Source of the DNA: Wyeomyia smithii
Lineage: Eukaryota; Arthropoda; Insecta; Diptera; Culicidae
Reading direction: 5' to 3'
Assembly: GCF_029784165.1 (NCBI RefSeq)
Contig: NC_073696.1
Location: 102,974,065 to 103,038,064 of the forward strand
DNA length: 64,000 bases
The first letter of the stretch is position 1; every line of letters begins with the position of its first letter. Below are positions 11,394 through 24,564 of this stretch, one piece after another. The notes below the pieces were generated by a model, which was not told the origin of the DNA, did no database searches, and was given only the letters and a program-made list of their open reading frames with translations. A program made the position numbers and the translations under genes.

Positions 11394-12248
11394 TAGTGCT
11401 GGGACTTTAACCGGATATATTCGTGATCCGGTTATCCGAAGCTCGGATCACGGATGTGTAAACGAATATTATTCGGATGTCCGGATATCCGGATACGGAT
11501 AATCGAATAGTCGGATATCCGTATATACTATCTGGATATCCGGATTTTTTTTCTGTCTTTTAGGCCCGTTCGAATGAAATGTAACGCGAAAAATGGCTTT
11601 TTCCACAATCCCCAATCCCCACGTCCCAAGTAACACGGTTAGTCTTTAATAAGTTTAGGTAATTGATATATAACAAATCTCGTCACTATAACAATAAAAA
11701 GCGCAAGGGGCGGAGCCAATATGAAACATATATTCAACTTCAAATGAATTGTTCATACGACTTATATAAAACAACTTTATAACGACTATAACCACCACTC
11801 TTACATTTCCAGTCCCAACAAATGGTGGCCGGTTATTAATAGGTCATGAACAAATTGCACGAATGAGTTGAAATTTCACTCGCTGATGATTGTTTCTAAT
11901 TCATACAAAACAGATGACCCACGAAAATAATCATGGCTCTTCATTTGAGAAATTATCAAGACAATCCATTGATAGAATAGGGTGTTGGTATAGTGATTAA
12001 ATACAATAAATCTACGTGCGATTTCAGATTTGTCGTGAATATTTACCTTGTACTTCGTTAAAATTTACGCGCTTCGAAAATGCCACAATATGATAGTAAT
12101 CAATATCATATTTTTTTTCAAATTTGAAATAAAGAAAAAAGTAACAGATGAACTCTAGAGGAATGAGCCTCAGGTATATATTTTCGATAGGATTATATTA
12201 TGAAACGTGCCTTTAGTACAGAAAAATGGTGTTGAATATTATTTTAGC
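11394..12248. mobile_element. hAT-type non-autonomous element, truncated left part (copy A)
   Basis: Same left terminus (TAGTGCTGGGACT) and same flanking GTTTCAAT as the complete element at 25288-27385. The match stops at 12248, where the spacer DNA starts. The right terminus is therefore missing here, and the duplication break point lies inside the element. Confidence 0.9.
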
Positions 12249-12249
12249 G

Positions 12250-12282
12250 AATCGAAGAGATGTATCTTAGAGGAGCATCCGT
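12250..12282. repeat. 33-bp inverted repeat at the duplication junction, left
   Basis: AATCGAAGAGATG and the following 20 bases recur inverted at 13747-13779 with two mismatches. The repeat starts two bases after the end of the duplicated segment. Confidence 0.9.
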
Positions 12283-13488
12283 TAATGATGTAACGCAACA
12301 AATCCCGCTCTAGAATCATTTTCACGAAAAGTTACTAGAGAGTTTTGGCTACACTTTTCGTATTTAAATTCAAAACTGTTTCTTGTTACATGTACACTTT
12401 TGTCCATGATTCGAATTTTAAAACCAACTTGTGACATTGTTAATAACGTGAAAAAAATACTGATTTCAGATTTCATTTCAGAATTTTGCATAATTACATT
12501 CAAGACCACATGTTCAAACAAATCTCCGAACGCATCCAGAATATTTTATCATAACCGAATATCTCAATTTGCTCATATCATAGCATGTCATAGAGAGAGA
12601 AAGTCTATCATAACATTCATCTGCCGATGTTCCTCTTTTTCTTCTTACCCAGGATTAGAGCAGAGGTGGCTTTCATTGTTCTGTTTATACAAACAGCTAC
12701 GTAATTATTAGGGACAGTGGTAAATCGTGACTTCGCGGAAGCCGCGAATTCCGCGAAATCCAGCAGCGGCCGCGAAATTATCAAAAAACCGCGAAATGCC
12801 GCGAAAACCAACAACACGGATAAATCTGAAGATCAATAGGCACCTCCATGGCAACGGAACATCTTTTCCTACGCAACCAATAAGATGGAATAGTACTGCT
12901 GCTCTCTTACAACGAGATTTTTCCAGCCTGGATTGAATTGTTTTCGAACGGTTCAGTTGATAGATCCTATTTGAGCAAAGATTCTGGCGATTTGGGACCT
13001 GCATTTTAATAATTTTGGTAAGTATTCGAAACGCGGACGGTTTTTTGAACTTTTCCGGTTGGCAAATGAATATTTATCGATTCCTGGAAACTCGATAGAT
13101 GTGAGTCAGAATAACTGAAATATTACGTGCCTGCTGACACCCAAATATGATTGAAGACAATTTGACACAGTAGTCCGTACTGCAAAAAAAATCATGAATC
13201 GTTCTGTTAAATTACCGTGTATGAAATTAAATAAACAGTTTTTTCATTATTTTTACCAAAAAATGCACATTATTTGGCGTTTTCTAAAGAACGGGTCGCC
13301 GCGAAATTACCGCGAATTTTTAATATTTTCTATTTTGCCACCCGCGAATTTTCAACTTTTTTGCCGCGAATTACCACTGTCTCTAGTAATTATCAATAGA
13401 GGGTCTGACTTTGTAATGTAATGCTACGGTGGGAGAGAGGGAAGGGGGGTAAAAAAACCTAAAAAAGCTACGTCATTTATGCATGCTC
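12273..13488. mobile_element. Decayed inverted-repeat element hosting a hAT MITE
   Basis: The left end GAGCATCCGTTAATGATGTAACGC pairs imperfectly (about 17 of 24) with the right end read on the other strand (GAGCATGCATAAATGACGTAGC). The subterminal GGGTCTGACTTTGTAATG and the poly-G/GGGGGG tract on the right are typical of small mosquito elements. Removing the 677-bp insertion at 12709-13385 leaves an element of about 0.5 kb. Confidence 0.5.
12701..13393. mobile_element. hAT-type MITE, 677 bp, with perfect 8-bp target duplication
   Basis: The element proper is 12709-13385. Its ends are TAGGGACAGTGGTAA and, on the other strand, TAGAGACAGTGGTAA. The flanking 8-mer GTAATTAT is identical at 12701-12708 and 13386-13393. 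CCGCGAA-type subterminal motifs cluster within about 100 bp of both ends, as is usual for transposase-binding regions. It has no transposase ORF. It occurs once in this window, in the spacer between the duplicated copies. Confidence 0.9.
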
Positions 13489-13493
13489 GCTAG

Positions 13494-13893
13494 CTAGCAA
13501 ATCTCATCGCGTAAACTGCTGTGATAACCAATACCGTTCTCCAGCGATACAAATTTGTTTTAAATACAATCCAATTAAACACACCATCTTCAAGAATGAA
13601 ATGACTGCACACGTGATGATTTTTTACAATTTTTAAATCATAGCAAACCTTAAATCAGGAAAAAAAAATTACCATTCGCCTGTTAGGAAATGGTTTTAAA
13701 TTGAGAGACGATGATTTTTGTAATGTGATAAACCAATAAAATGAAGACGGATGCTCCTCTAAGGAACATCTCTTCGATTACACAAACGCCTGCAAGGATA
13801 CCATTTAGATAGCAGCAATTTATGTAGAAGCGCTTTCGTGCGTAGACAAAATCCAAAATCTTGCAATTTTGAAAATGCTGTATCTCTGGAACG
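13494..13893. other. Spacer DNA before copy B, no gene seen
   Basis: AT-rich. Its last 114 bp run continuously into copy B. They may belong to the duplicated unit, because the sequence left of position 1 is not visible. Confidence 0.4.
13747..13779. repeat. 33-bp inverted repeat at the duplication junction, right
   Basis: Inverted partner of 12250-12282 (31 of 33 identical), 114 bp before the point where copy B starts to match the window start. Confidence 0.9.
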
Positions 13894-15738
13894 CTACATT
13901 TTGTTTTTTGCTGGTAAGTGATTCCTATGTAAAATCGTATGCTAAACACATTGGCGTTGTCAAAATTAAAATCGAAAGGGGTGGGGGCCGGGTATTGCGA
14001 GGAAATTGCAAATTAAGTCATCAATCGAAAAAAATGCAATGTTGGCAACACTGCAAAAAATAATTGACCATGTAGTTCGATTTTACATCTAAAACCCTTC
14101 AAAATGATATGTCAACATAATCTGTAGCTCTTCAGGGTCCCGAGATATACACAATATTAAAAATGTGTTTTGATAAATTCGCAAAAAGTGGAGGCAGTCC
14201 CATTGGCGGAGGGGTCCACCAATTGATACAACACTTTGTAGTTATAAGTTCCGGCCCAAAATACATCAACTCACAAATTTTGGTCGAAATCGGAGATGGT
14301 CGATGCATTTCCTTGGACACTCGACATGGAATGACCCATGTATACTAATGGTTGGACCCTATTACAGAAGATGAGGCTAAGCAAGAGCAACTCGCAATCA
14401 ATGAAAGTACCTACAACTTTCTCCATTTGTATGCATAATGAAGCATCGAGCTGAAACACAATAAATTCGAGTTTTTGGACAGTTACTACATGGCCTGAAA
14501 TATCTCTGGTCTTGTAAAACGACAATTTTCATGAACAAAATGGTTTAATCTTCGGCGTAGTTCGGCGTAATTTGGTTTCGAAATATCGAAATATTTCATG
14601 ATTAGCATAGAATATCACGTTTTTCATTACTTTCACGGCATTTCGCGAGTTTTTGTAAATTTCGCGGCTGATACTGGATTTTGCGGTTCCGCAAAATCAG
14701 AATTTTCCACCGTATTTACTATTTACGAGCAGCTTCGTAGATGCAACATTACGAAGTTCGCTTTTTTGTGGGATTGAAACTTAGTACAATCATTCGATTT
14801 TGATGTCGAAAGACTTCAGCAAGCGTTTATTTGCAGATTCTGCCACAAGCCGTCTCCCAGAGACGGAAAACAACCTATTCTAACCTATGATAATTTCTTC
14901 AACTAGTTCTACGCTATAGTAATCTGCGAGATGATTAAAAATAAGGTCGATAAAAAAGATGAACAGTTAGTGTTGGGGAAGACAAATATGATGAAAAAGT
15001 ACAGATTACAGCAAAACGTTCGGACATTATTATCTTTAAAATCGACTGATGCATTTCTGGTGAGATTTAGCCACCAAGTTTTTACAACCTATAATATCTC
15101 ATTTTTCTTAATCTAAAATTGCGACTCTAGAACTACTGAACAGATTACCAAGAAAATTTGAACATAGGGATTTTCGAGTACGGGGAGTGTCACAAATATA
15201 TTAGTTTTGCTATAGCTCATAGGCGCGGGAAAGGTGAGGGCACAAACCACATATGCTACTTCGAACAAAACTCTGCTGCAAATCCTAGCCCATGCTCTGG
15301 CATTCATTTCGTGCTGCCCTTCATTGATTTTACAGTGCATCGTTCAAACAGTTCGCTTCAATAGTTTGAACATGCATAAAAATCTATTCTTTTTTTGATT
15401 CAATAACCAGTGATCTTGAATCTATCAAAATCAAGTTAAGGAAGGAGCGCATTCAAGAGATTTTTTAAGCAGAAATTCAGTAACCATTCACAATCAACAT
15501 TCATAGAAAAAATTGAACTAAAAATCATTCAACCATTCAAACATTGCTTAACCAATTTTCTTGAATCGTATACAGCGCGACTATTGAAACCGCTTTAACC
15601 AGTTAGTAGAATTACTTTAATATTTTGGTTAGAGTTGGAAACCGCGTTTCTCGGTTAACGACAAACTTTTTTTTTCTCGTACCGTTTATTATACCTAATA
15701 TTGAGAGTAATGCAAATAAAACGTGCTATACAATACAC
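13894..15738. other. Copy B, no gene seen
   Basis: Counterpart of 1-1845. One substitution (A at 14119 for C at 226). Confidence 0.6.
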
Positions 15739-16645
15739 TAGGATGGGGAAGAGTGATCGATTTTCCAGAAACAAGCTTTTTGGTTCCTTTTGGAGCCCCA
15801 AACAACCCTGAACTTATCGGAAGTCGATTGGTTTTGCCTCCGCTTGGCGCATTGCATTTCAAATTTGTATGAAAATTTATATGAGAAAAACCTACTTTTT
15901 TGCATTTACCTTTCTAGAGAGCTCAATAATGATCTAATAATGCACTACATTATGTTAAAGTATAGTATTTTAGATGCTTAACAACTTTGCAGAAGGCACT
16001 GAAGAGCTAAGATGTCCCAAGAAGAGCTAAAGCTGTTCAAAGTTGATTATGTCGATTTAAACGCAGAAAATTTTGTTTTCTGCCAACATTACCAATGTAC
16101 CGGTGTCAGTAGGATTCCCATCCGAAGTAACCTGTCGTAACGAGATTATACACTCAGCTGGATCAAGCAAACAAATTGCGGTCAACATTCTAGGCGTAGG
16201 TAGAATCTACAACGTGTTTTTGAGGTCACTTCTGATGGAAATCTGATTGACGCCGGTACACTGGCAGTGTTGGCAAAAAAAATGATTTGCAACATAAATT
16301 TCGACATACCCAACTTTAAACAGCTCTAGTATTTTTTTGGGAGACCCTAGCTCATTAGTGTCTTCGGCCAAGTTGTTAGGCATCAAAAAACCTACCATTT
16401 GAAGTCATGAAACGTATGGTTTGAACCACTTTGAGCTCTTTAGAATGAAAAATGCAAAAAAAATTGATTTTCCCATACAAATCTCCATATAAATTTGAAA
16501 TGCAATGCGCCAAGCGGAAACAAAACCAATTGAGTTCCGATAAATTAAGGATTGTTTGAGGCCCCAAATAGAACAAAAAAAACTTGGTTCTGGCTTTCTG
16601 CTATCAAGTTTCGTTTTTTCCATATAACGATTCCCCACCCTACTA
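15739..16645. mobile_element. Foldback element, copy B
   Basis: Counterpart of 1846-2752, with one substitution at 16617 (T for C). Confidence 0.8.
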
Positions 16646-18153
16646 TACTCAGTACTGCTTGCGACATTATGTACAATGTAAAAAACGATTGTTTTTAGTC
16701 AAGATATTCGGTTTTCAACTCGGGCCAGAATAAAGTCCATAAAAAAAATCTGTACAAGAAAACCTTGCACGTATGCGGGTGGTACTGTACGATTATCATG
16801 AAAAGGCACTCTCGCTATACTAGTACCGGAGATAACAAAGAATTCTCTCGATGAAAAAGCGGCGAGAGGTCGTACAGTTTTTTTGCTTTTTGGTTTTGTA
16901 TGAGGACAAGAGAGACCGAAATAATTCTTCAACACGAGCAGGTATGAATGGTATAAGTGTAATAAAATTTTGAGTGTAAAATGTGTGGAGAGAACGCCCT
17001 CGCTTGATTTCGATACTTAAAATAAAGAGATTTTGTCACGTTTTTGGTTCTTCGATTGAACAGATGTGGTTAGGGTGAATTTGTACACTGTAAACTTGAA
17101 AACGCCTTCCACGACAACCTTGCATAGAGGTTCAGATGTATTTTAGTACTTTCTTATTTTTTACTTTGTTGACCGACGGACCGTTTACCGGTTTAAAACC
17201 GAACGAATTAGAGATACCAAGCTTCTTCTGTCCTGAGCAGCCGTACTCTAGTCACCTTGTATACCAGCAGTCCTTCTCCGCACACATCCACCGAGTGTGA
17301 GGCCAACCATGGAGTCGACGGCCTCTTCCTGGTTCTGCTGCTGAAGATAGTTTCGGAGGCTCTCTCGTCAGGCATTTTGGCTACATGTCCAGCCTACTCA
17401 CGCTGTATTATCCTAACTATATCAGCATGTTTGTATACTTGGTACCACAGCCACATTCCATCTTTCAATTTACCTTTAATTTACACTCAAAAACTACGAT
17501 CACTCGTCGATCAGCTCGCTTCAGCGTCCATGCTTCATGTCCGTGAAGGGCCACCGGATGGATCAGCTTCCAATACAGCGTTAGTTTAGTGCGAGTTTGC
17601 AAACTTCGGGAGCTTAGGTGGTTATGTAGTCCGTAGAAGGCCCTGTCCGTAGCTGAAACTCGTCGTTTCACTTCGCTGCTCATATCGTTGTCACATGTCA
17701 CAAGCGTACCAAGATAAACGAATTCATCGATCACTTCAAATCATTCCCCATCAATTTCCACTTCAGCACTAACACCACCGAAACTCTGACGCTCCCTGCA
17801 TAAGAGCTGTACTTTGTTTTGGCAGAGCTAATGCTGAGTCCAAACCTCGCTGCTTACTTCTTTAAAAGTTTGAATGCATCCCGCGCCGCTCTACGGTCGT
17901 TACCGATGATATTAATGTCATCCGCAGAACCAAGGAGCATGTGAGATTTCGTGATGATCGTACTGTTTCTTCGCACGTTTGATCTTTTTACTGCAGTGCA
18001 TCTAACGTTACTAATGCGACTGATGTATTGCCAGCTATACGTTCGTATCTTCTCACTGAGTCGTATGTCGCCTCGAAATCTACAAACAGATAATAAGTCT
18101 GCAAGTTCTTCTCTGTATCGTTCCAGTTTTAGTATATGTCCAGCCGAAGTCAT

Positions 18154-18288
18154 GGGGAGCTTCGTAGCCGCAAGGTTACAGAGTCCGCTTTGGTAAGCGG
18201 GTGGTCGTGGGCTCGAATCTTAATAGAATCAGGCAATTTGGTTGTCAAAGGGCTTCAAGCATGGGTTTGTTCTTTTATTTATTTTTAT
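18154..18288 (+). mobile_element. tRNA-derived SINE, copy B
   Basis: Counterpart of 4261-4395. The B box reads GGGCTCGAATC, with the conserved TT changed to CT at 18212. Confidence 0.6.
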
Positions 18289-18932
18289 AAAAATACGTAG
18301 TTTTGTGATTTTGTACTGAAATAATTTGAAAACTCCAAAATTCACTCTTACATACCATATTTCATCCACCTGACATGATTTGATACATGGAGCAATTGAT
18401 ACGTATGAAAATTACCAGTGTTTGCTCAATCTGTTTGAAAAATTAGAAAAAAACACAGACATATTTGCGTCTCACAAAAACGGGGAGGAGTCCAGAGGGG
18501 TGGCACCTTCACCAAAACTCATTGCAAGTTTTCCCAAATCGGCCGTTCCAGTGCTGAGAACGAGCATTTTCAAAAAAAAAAGTTCCGTCCCGGGTCTTTA
18601 CGGGTTAACGGCCTCAATCTGACGGATGGGATACGGGAGAGTTCTTTGTATGTAGAGTTGAGAAACATAATGCTTCGCTAGTTGCAACAATCCAGTTGAT
18701 GACCCCTTTTTTGTAGATTGGGCATATGAGCCCTTCCAACAAGTCGTTCGGCATTTGTTCACTCACCCAGATGCTCAGTATTATCTGGTGGTTCGCATAG
18801 TACAGCCGCCCGCTTCCGGCTTTAAGAAGTTCGGCTGGGACACCATCTTTCCCTGTGGCCTTGCCATTTTTCATTTCGCTAATCGCCATTTCAGCCTCCA
18901 CCTGTTGGTGGCTCCACCGCTTGTTTATCGCT

Positions 18933-18957
18933 CTTAATCATCATCTTGCTCCTCATC
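18933..18957. repeat. 25-bp direct repeat, left, copy B
   Basis: Identical to 5040-5064 and paired with 23968-23992. Confidence 0.9.
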
Positions 18958-19297
18958 AAGAGAGAGGGGTTAAAATAATCGTAACGATCTGTGACGTAAG
19001 GTGGAGAGGGGTGGTGTGAAGTTGTGTGGCGTCACATGAACAATTTTTATTTGTTTTAATTGTCTAATTCACCTTCTCCTAGTTCACAACCGCTTGTTTT
19101 ATCATGAAACTGAACATCATTTGACAAAAACGATGACAGCAAAAAAAAATCTCCCGAAAAGAGTTGATACCACTAGTAGTGATCGTATTAACATATCCAA
19201 AAAAAAAAAAACAGAAAGAAACAGAAAAGTAAGTTTAGGTGAAAACCACAGGTAAAAAGAAATATAACAACACGATATGCTTCAACAGTAGAACAGT

Positions 19298-19303
19298 TTT
19301 ATT
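19298..19303 (-). terminator. AATAAA polyadenylation signal for the S28 gene, copy B
   Basis: Counterpart of 5405-5410, about 30 bp after the stop codon of the copy B gene. Confidence 0.55.
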
Positions 19304-19333
19304 TTTCTCAAACACCAAAAAAGATTTAAAATT

Positions 19334-21025
19334 TCATCGTACAGACGACTTCTCCAATTGTTTTACGAGCGATAACCTGACGGAACTCTCCAACGGAGTC
19401 AAAGGAAATAGATAACTGGCAAGTTTAAGCTTCAAACGTTGCTTGACCTCTTGCAGACCTGCCGGATCATCCGGTGACATGGCGGGTAGATCCGAGTTTC
19501 CCAACTGATTGCGAATTACATCGGCTCGCGCATCGAGTGTAAGATTACGGGTGATGCTTATCATTTTCCACGGATCAGCATCACCGTTGGTGAAGTGTGT
19601 GAAACTAGAGCCAAGATTATCTCCGCCAAATCGGTTATTTGCACGATCAATGCCTCGCTGGATCGATTCCTCAGTGATCCATTCGCCAAATACTTCACGG
19701 CACGTATCAATGTAAAAATCAAGCGTTACTCGGTCGCCGAATGGCTGGGAAGGTGAATCCGTTGTGACGAAAAAACCAAACTCGGTACACTCTTGATAGA
19801 GCGCTTGACGGAGACCGTATGCATTATACTGAAAATCCCAATCAGTTTCTTTGAGCCATTCGATAACCTCTGCTATATCTGTGCCTGCACAAACGCTATC
19901 CTCAGGATATACTGTGTTGAACCAACTCGCAAATGCATCCACAGCAGTTTCCGCATCAGTTCCAGTTATATTTTGGCAGACTTGAGCAAAACCAGTCACA
20001 CTATAAAACAAAAATACAGCTGTACGATTAATTGGATATTAAATACAAATGTTTGTACTTTCTGCCGTAAATAGTGACCATTTCAACCGTTGCCATCAGA
20101 ACACTGAAGAAATATTGAACTTGACGCGTATTTTCGGGATCTATTGGTGTGCATATGTTGAACTTCTCGTAAATCAAATCGGCACGTCCCAAATCTATCA
20201 TGTTCTGCAAAACATGGAATGCCACGAAGATCTCGTTGTAGCACTCCTGACTGCCATGTTCGATCAACGCCTCTGCCCAGGCCTCTGAGAAGTCTTGGAA
20301 ATTAAGCACAGCATGCATATAGGCACTGGAAGCCCACGCAGCATGTCCTAGATGAGGATACCGAACCCGGAACCAGGCAGCCAACGCTCCGCCTAATTCA
20401 TTACCGGCAACTAAGACCCTAGCTGTTTCGTCTCCGATATGCTCGCGCTTCACGTAAGTCACGAATTCAGCTAAATCTGCCAATATTTGTTCAGTACTCA
20501 GCAGACGAAGATTTTCGGTGCTCACATCTCTGAAAATAATCGAGAGTAAAATTTCTCTGTTGTTTATATCAAGTGAGAATTGTCATACTCAGTGAGTCGA
20601 CTTTGTCCGTAGAACCGTGATTCAAAGGCAAACAGCGCACCGTTCCACTCCCGTGCCATTTCGTGATTCAGCGTTGTCTCGCCTATCAACTCTGGTATGA
20701 TTGGATTGAGCCCTCCAAGAAAAATCAAAATGGGACCACCTTGCCGGTAGTTATCGGTTGAAGCAAAATAGCGCAACGTCCATTGTTCGGTATTTTGAGC
20801 GTTAAAGTGATCGACGCTTGTGGTAAAGAAGTGTTCGGAAACTTGTCGTGAGCTTGAGTCGAAACCGGAACTTGTCGATGCTTGTTTCCTTGCTCCCGCG
20901 AATTGCCGGGTAAATAGTTGTACCGCAAGCTGCCGGCTGGCTTGAGCATTCCGTGTTCTGCGTGGAACGGTAGCGAATGCTACGGTAATCACCACCAGTA
21001 GGGTGATAAGAAAAATCGATCGCAT
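19334..21025 (-). CDS. Secreted S28-family serine carboxypeptidase-like protein, catalytically degenerate (copy B)
   Basis: Exons 21025-20589, 20529-20059 and 20000-19334, with the same GT-AG introns (59 and 58 bp), give the same 524-aa protein as copy A without a single coding difference. The signal peptide, FLGG oxyanion-region loop, ALAAWFRVRYPHL and NGDADPW are all present. Glu190 replaces the nucleophilic Ser, and no His follows the catalytic Asp445. The gene lies on the minus strand between the same two LINE halves. If the duplication is real, the locus makes twice the dose of one protein, since the visible 5' flanks are also the same apart from one T in a homopolymer. If it is an assembly artefact there is one gene. 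I cannot tell which from sequence alone. Confidence 0.9.
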
Positions 21026-22069
21026 CGTTGCGTACCTGAAAAAAAATTCTCTTCAATTGTCAGCACGCGACAAACACGTGATAAGTTTTATTTCGATAAT
21101 TTTTAATGCAAGTTACATGAATGTCACAGGAGCAATTCTCTTCTAGAATGTTTTGTTATGCTCAGTTTTTAAAACGCATCAAAAACTTGTACTTGACATA
21201 GAATTCATGTATACTCACTTAAACGAACTTGCTGAAGGTTCTTCCTTATCCTATTATATATTGATTATATATTGATTATATATGGATATTTATCCTATTA
21301 TATATTGATGGCTTATCTCAGCCTCACAGGCACAGGTGATTTCCATGGTTACGTCGGGTTAATCATATGATTGAAAACCATCTGTGAATCCAATATATGT
21401 AGCGTACACTGATATGAGACCAACTAACTTCAAGCAAACATTATAAACAGTGACTCATGATTCCTCGTGACAAATAGGAAATTGTAACACTCGTGGTCCT
21501 ATTTCTTGATATTACTCAAACTCTTAACGGAGATAACGGTATTTGAAGTATTGAATGTTTGTCAATTGATTTTTTTTTTTCATTTTTGAGAGCACTTTCA
21601 ACTGCCATGCAAGTGTTATTTCGATAGGGGCTCTTTTTTATCAAAAATACATATTTATAATAGTGCTAAAATGTTATTTTTTTCATTTAATTTAATTTGC
21701 TTTAATTTGCTTGCTTATTTTAATTTGCTTATCAAAACAAATGTTTCAATAGAGTAGTGAGTTGAAAGAGAGAAACCAGTGATAATATTGAAAATCGCAG
21801 CAAATAATATGTAATAATTCTGCGCTAGTGCAAATAAGCTAGTAAGTGAAATCACTTACACGGAACTTACACAGCATACATGTGGTTGACGCCGGTGTTT
21901 CAACGAATTTTGCCAGGCATGATGACACCAAATCAAAGATAAGTGCTGATGTTTTCATAATATTTTTCAGTAATACATTATCTATTAGGTTTCCAATCAT
22001 AAGTATATGTAATCATTTGAGGTTACACCATCGCAAAAGTGTATTGCTGTGCTGTGTGGTAATTGTCTC
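21026..22069. other. Upstream region of S28 copy B, AT-rich
   Basis: Counterpart of 7133-8175, including the TATATATTGAT minisatellite (21249-21309). The T-run near 21571-21581 is one base longer. Confidence 0.4.
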
Positions 22070-22307
22070 TGGGGATGGGCAAACTTCAAAGAGCGGCTCT
22101 GAACCGGTCATTCACAACTACGAACACTAATTTGCTTGTGATATTGCCTAATCGTGATGTTTGGATAAACTCCGGCTTAAGTTACGATAAATTTTGGTGG
22201 TCATCAAAAACTGCGTTTCATTTACGTGAGCCGTTAACTCGGTCGCTTTTTTTTTTTTCAATGAACCGGTTCATATGTACGACTCGTGAGCCGTTTGCCC
22301 ATCCCTA
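22070..22307. mobile_element. hAT-type MITE, 238 bp, copy B
   Basis: Counterpart of 8176-8413, with one substitution at 22146 (G for C). Confidence 0.75.
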
Positions 22308-23967
22308 GTTGTTCCTCCCAAGCAACACATATACGCTAACCATACTGCATTCTTATTAGAAAGATGTTACCATGACGATTGGACACAATCGTTATTCAAT
22401 GCGAGCCGATCGCTTTGTATGTTGGTTAGGTTGGTTAGCATTTTTCTTGTATTTTATTGATTTAAAAATAATCGAACGTAATTTAGGAAATAATCGCGCG
22501 CAGATTTATCGACTGGATTGTACTTGAAACATTTTGTAATTCTTGATTAAAATTTTTCTGATAACTTTTTACTATGCATTTCCACTCTGTTCAATTTATG
22601 ACTTCTCTAGCTTTTGAATATTTATTTCTGCCTTATGCAAAATTTTAGTAATTATGTGGAATTTTCCAAATGACACAGGTTCAAAAGGATGAAACAATGA
22701 TTACTTTGGCATTTTAATTGGATTAGAATTGTTGTATTGTTACTTGTGCTTATACGTTTTTCATCTCATTTTTGTGCTTTGTATGCATGACTGTTGCCAA
22801 CTTTTTAATTTGTTAGGAATATTTTCTCGATAGTCGCGTTGTTACCTTTTTCCTTGCGTCGGTTGCCGTAGTGTAAATGATAATATTGATTTTGATTGAT
22901 CACTCTTTCGACAGACTAGCATATATTCTACATGAAAAATTATAAAACTTTGTACCTACCAATCTCTATGATAAAACCGAATTTTCAGAAACTTCAAGGA
23001 TATTGTCTTTTTGTTACCCGTGTGAACAGCGCGCATGGTGTTAACGGGATTATACTATCAATCCGTGGAGCTTGATACCTTTCATAGCGGTACATCGTGT
23101 GCGGAAAATTGCTTGGTATGTAATATACTAGGTACTTAACAGTATTCTAGTTGATTCGGCAAACTTTGTCCCGCCGATTTATTCTTACTTTATCTAATTC
23201 CTTTTAAACATTCGATGACACCTTTTTTTAGAAAGGACTTTTTTAATGTTGGTCAGGTGTTTTTTTTTTCGCGGGATCATATCGCCTTTTAAAAACAGTC
23301 GAAGAGTATACGAGAGACGTCGATAGTCGATCGGTTAGGCAAAAAGCCAGATGTCCGGGTGACCAAAATCCTAGAGACTCCGCGTTGATATTTTCCATGA
23401 GGTCATATTATCTACGGATAGGTCAACAACGTGCAATAGTTCTAGATATAAAGAAGGCCACCTCACGAGGAGATGTCCGACAATTCGAATTTGTCCCAAT
23501 TTGGCCATAGAGCCGGTATTCTCGTGTGCGCTTTATTGTTGCGGTGATTTATCATCAAACTAAATGAGGTAGGACCGCGTAACGACTTTCGCAGTGATTA
23601 TAATTAACTCGCGGGCGCGACATTTGTTAATATGGAATCAGTGCATCGTTTACCAAAACGAACCCTGCTGCATACCTTGCCTTTTCTCCAACATCCCAGT
23701 GATTTCTCGTGGAAGTGCAGAGGTGTTCTCGGCTTCCAATAAAGCGAGTATCACGTCAACATATTCCCATACGCACTCCTTCATTGACCTGCATTCGGAT
23801 GCGGCCGGCGCTGGTATTGCCTGATATAAAGATTAAGGTCATCAGTTTTTACACATTGAAGATGCATGTTAGTCCCAAGCATCATCTGTTGGTTCTCTGT
23901 GTAATTACAGCTGATCTGGCATTAACGGAGTAGCAACCGCGGGCGGTTAATCATGCTCATGCTCATG
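22308..23967. other. Intergenic, no gene seen, copy B
   Basis: Counterpart of 8414-10073. Non-coding, with an unidentified dispersed repeat at the right end. Confidence 0.4.
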
Positions 23968-24564
23968 CTTAATCATCATCTTGCTCCTCATCGTTCAATG
24001 GCGCACGAAAGTACTCCTTTCACTTAGCTGCAACCGTCGGTTTATCTGTAAGCAGGTTGCCGTCCTTGTCAATACACATCCTCGGTACAGAGAAAATCTT
24101 GCTTTTGACTCTATTGACTATTCTGTAGAAGCTCCGCACGTCGTATCTAGCAAAGCTGTCGTCTGCGCTGGCGAGCACCAGCTACCTGGTGAACTCCACT
24201 TTCAGTGGCTCTTGTCTCCTTGTACTTATCTCTTTCTGTTCTGATGCGTAGCCGTATGAGCATGTGGCTTCTGACACGGTTCTTCTCGTCCGTTGCTATC
24301 TGGCACTCAGTACCTATCAAAGCAGCCTTTACGCTGTTTTTCACGCGTCGTACCTACTACCGTGAATACTACTCGATAGACCATATTTAAGTCTTCCACT
24401 CGTTGAAGCTTTTCATAGAACTCATTTTTGACGTCATCAGGTTCGTTGGTTGATGGTGCGTAGGTATTGATTAAACTGTAGTTGAATGATTAAGGGCAAA
24501 CCTCAACACATATATACGGTCATCTACCGAATGACTATAGTTTAGACCCCCTTTCCCAGTCAGC
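23968..24564 (-). pseudogene. Degenerate LINE: endonuclease end and linker half, copy B
   Basis: Counterpart of 10074-10670. The first 25 bp (23968-23992) are the direct repeat shared with 18933-18957. Confidence 0.8.

Larger units (their letters stand above)
1..12248. repeat. Tandem segmental duplication, copy A
   Basis: This segment recurs at 13894-26142 with an offset of 13893 (13894 after a one-base indel near 7680). Differences found by eye are a C/A at 226, a C/T at 2724, a T/C at 4319, a C/G at 8252, and a run of 10 versus 11 T at 7677-7686. The left end is the window edge, so the true unit may extend further left. The right end falls inside a hAT-type element, which is complete only in copy B. 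None of the differences touches the S28 coding exons. Either a very recent tandem duplication or a duplicated haplotype in the assembly would give this picture. Confidence 0.97.
17203..18957 (-). pseudogene. Degenerate LINE: reverse-transcriptase half, copy B
   Basis: Counterpart of 3310-5064, with the same frameshifts and the same SADD catalytic remnant. It differs only at 18212, inside the nested SINE. It shows that the LINE was already broken before the segment duplicated. Confidence 0.85.
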
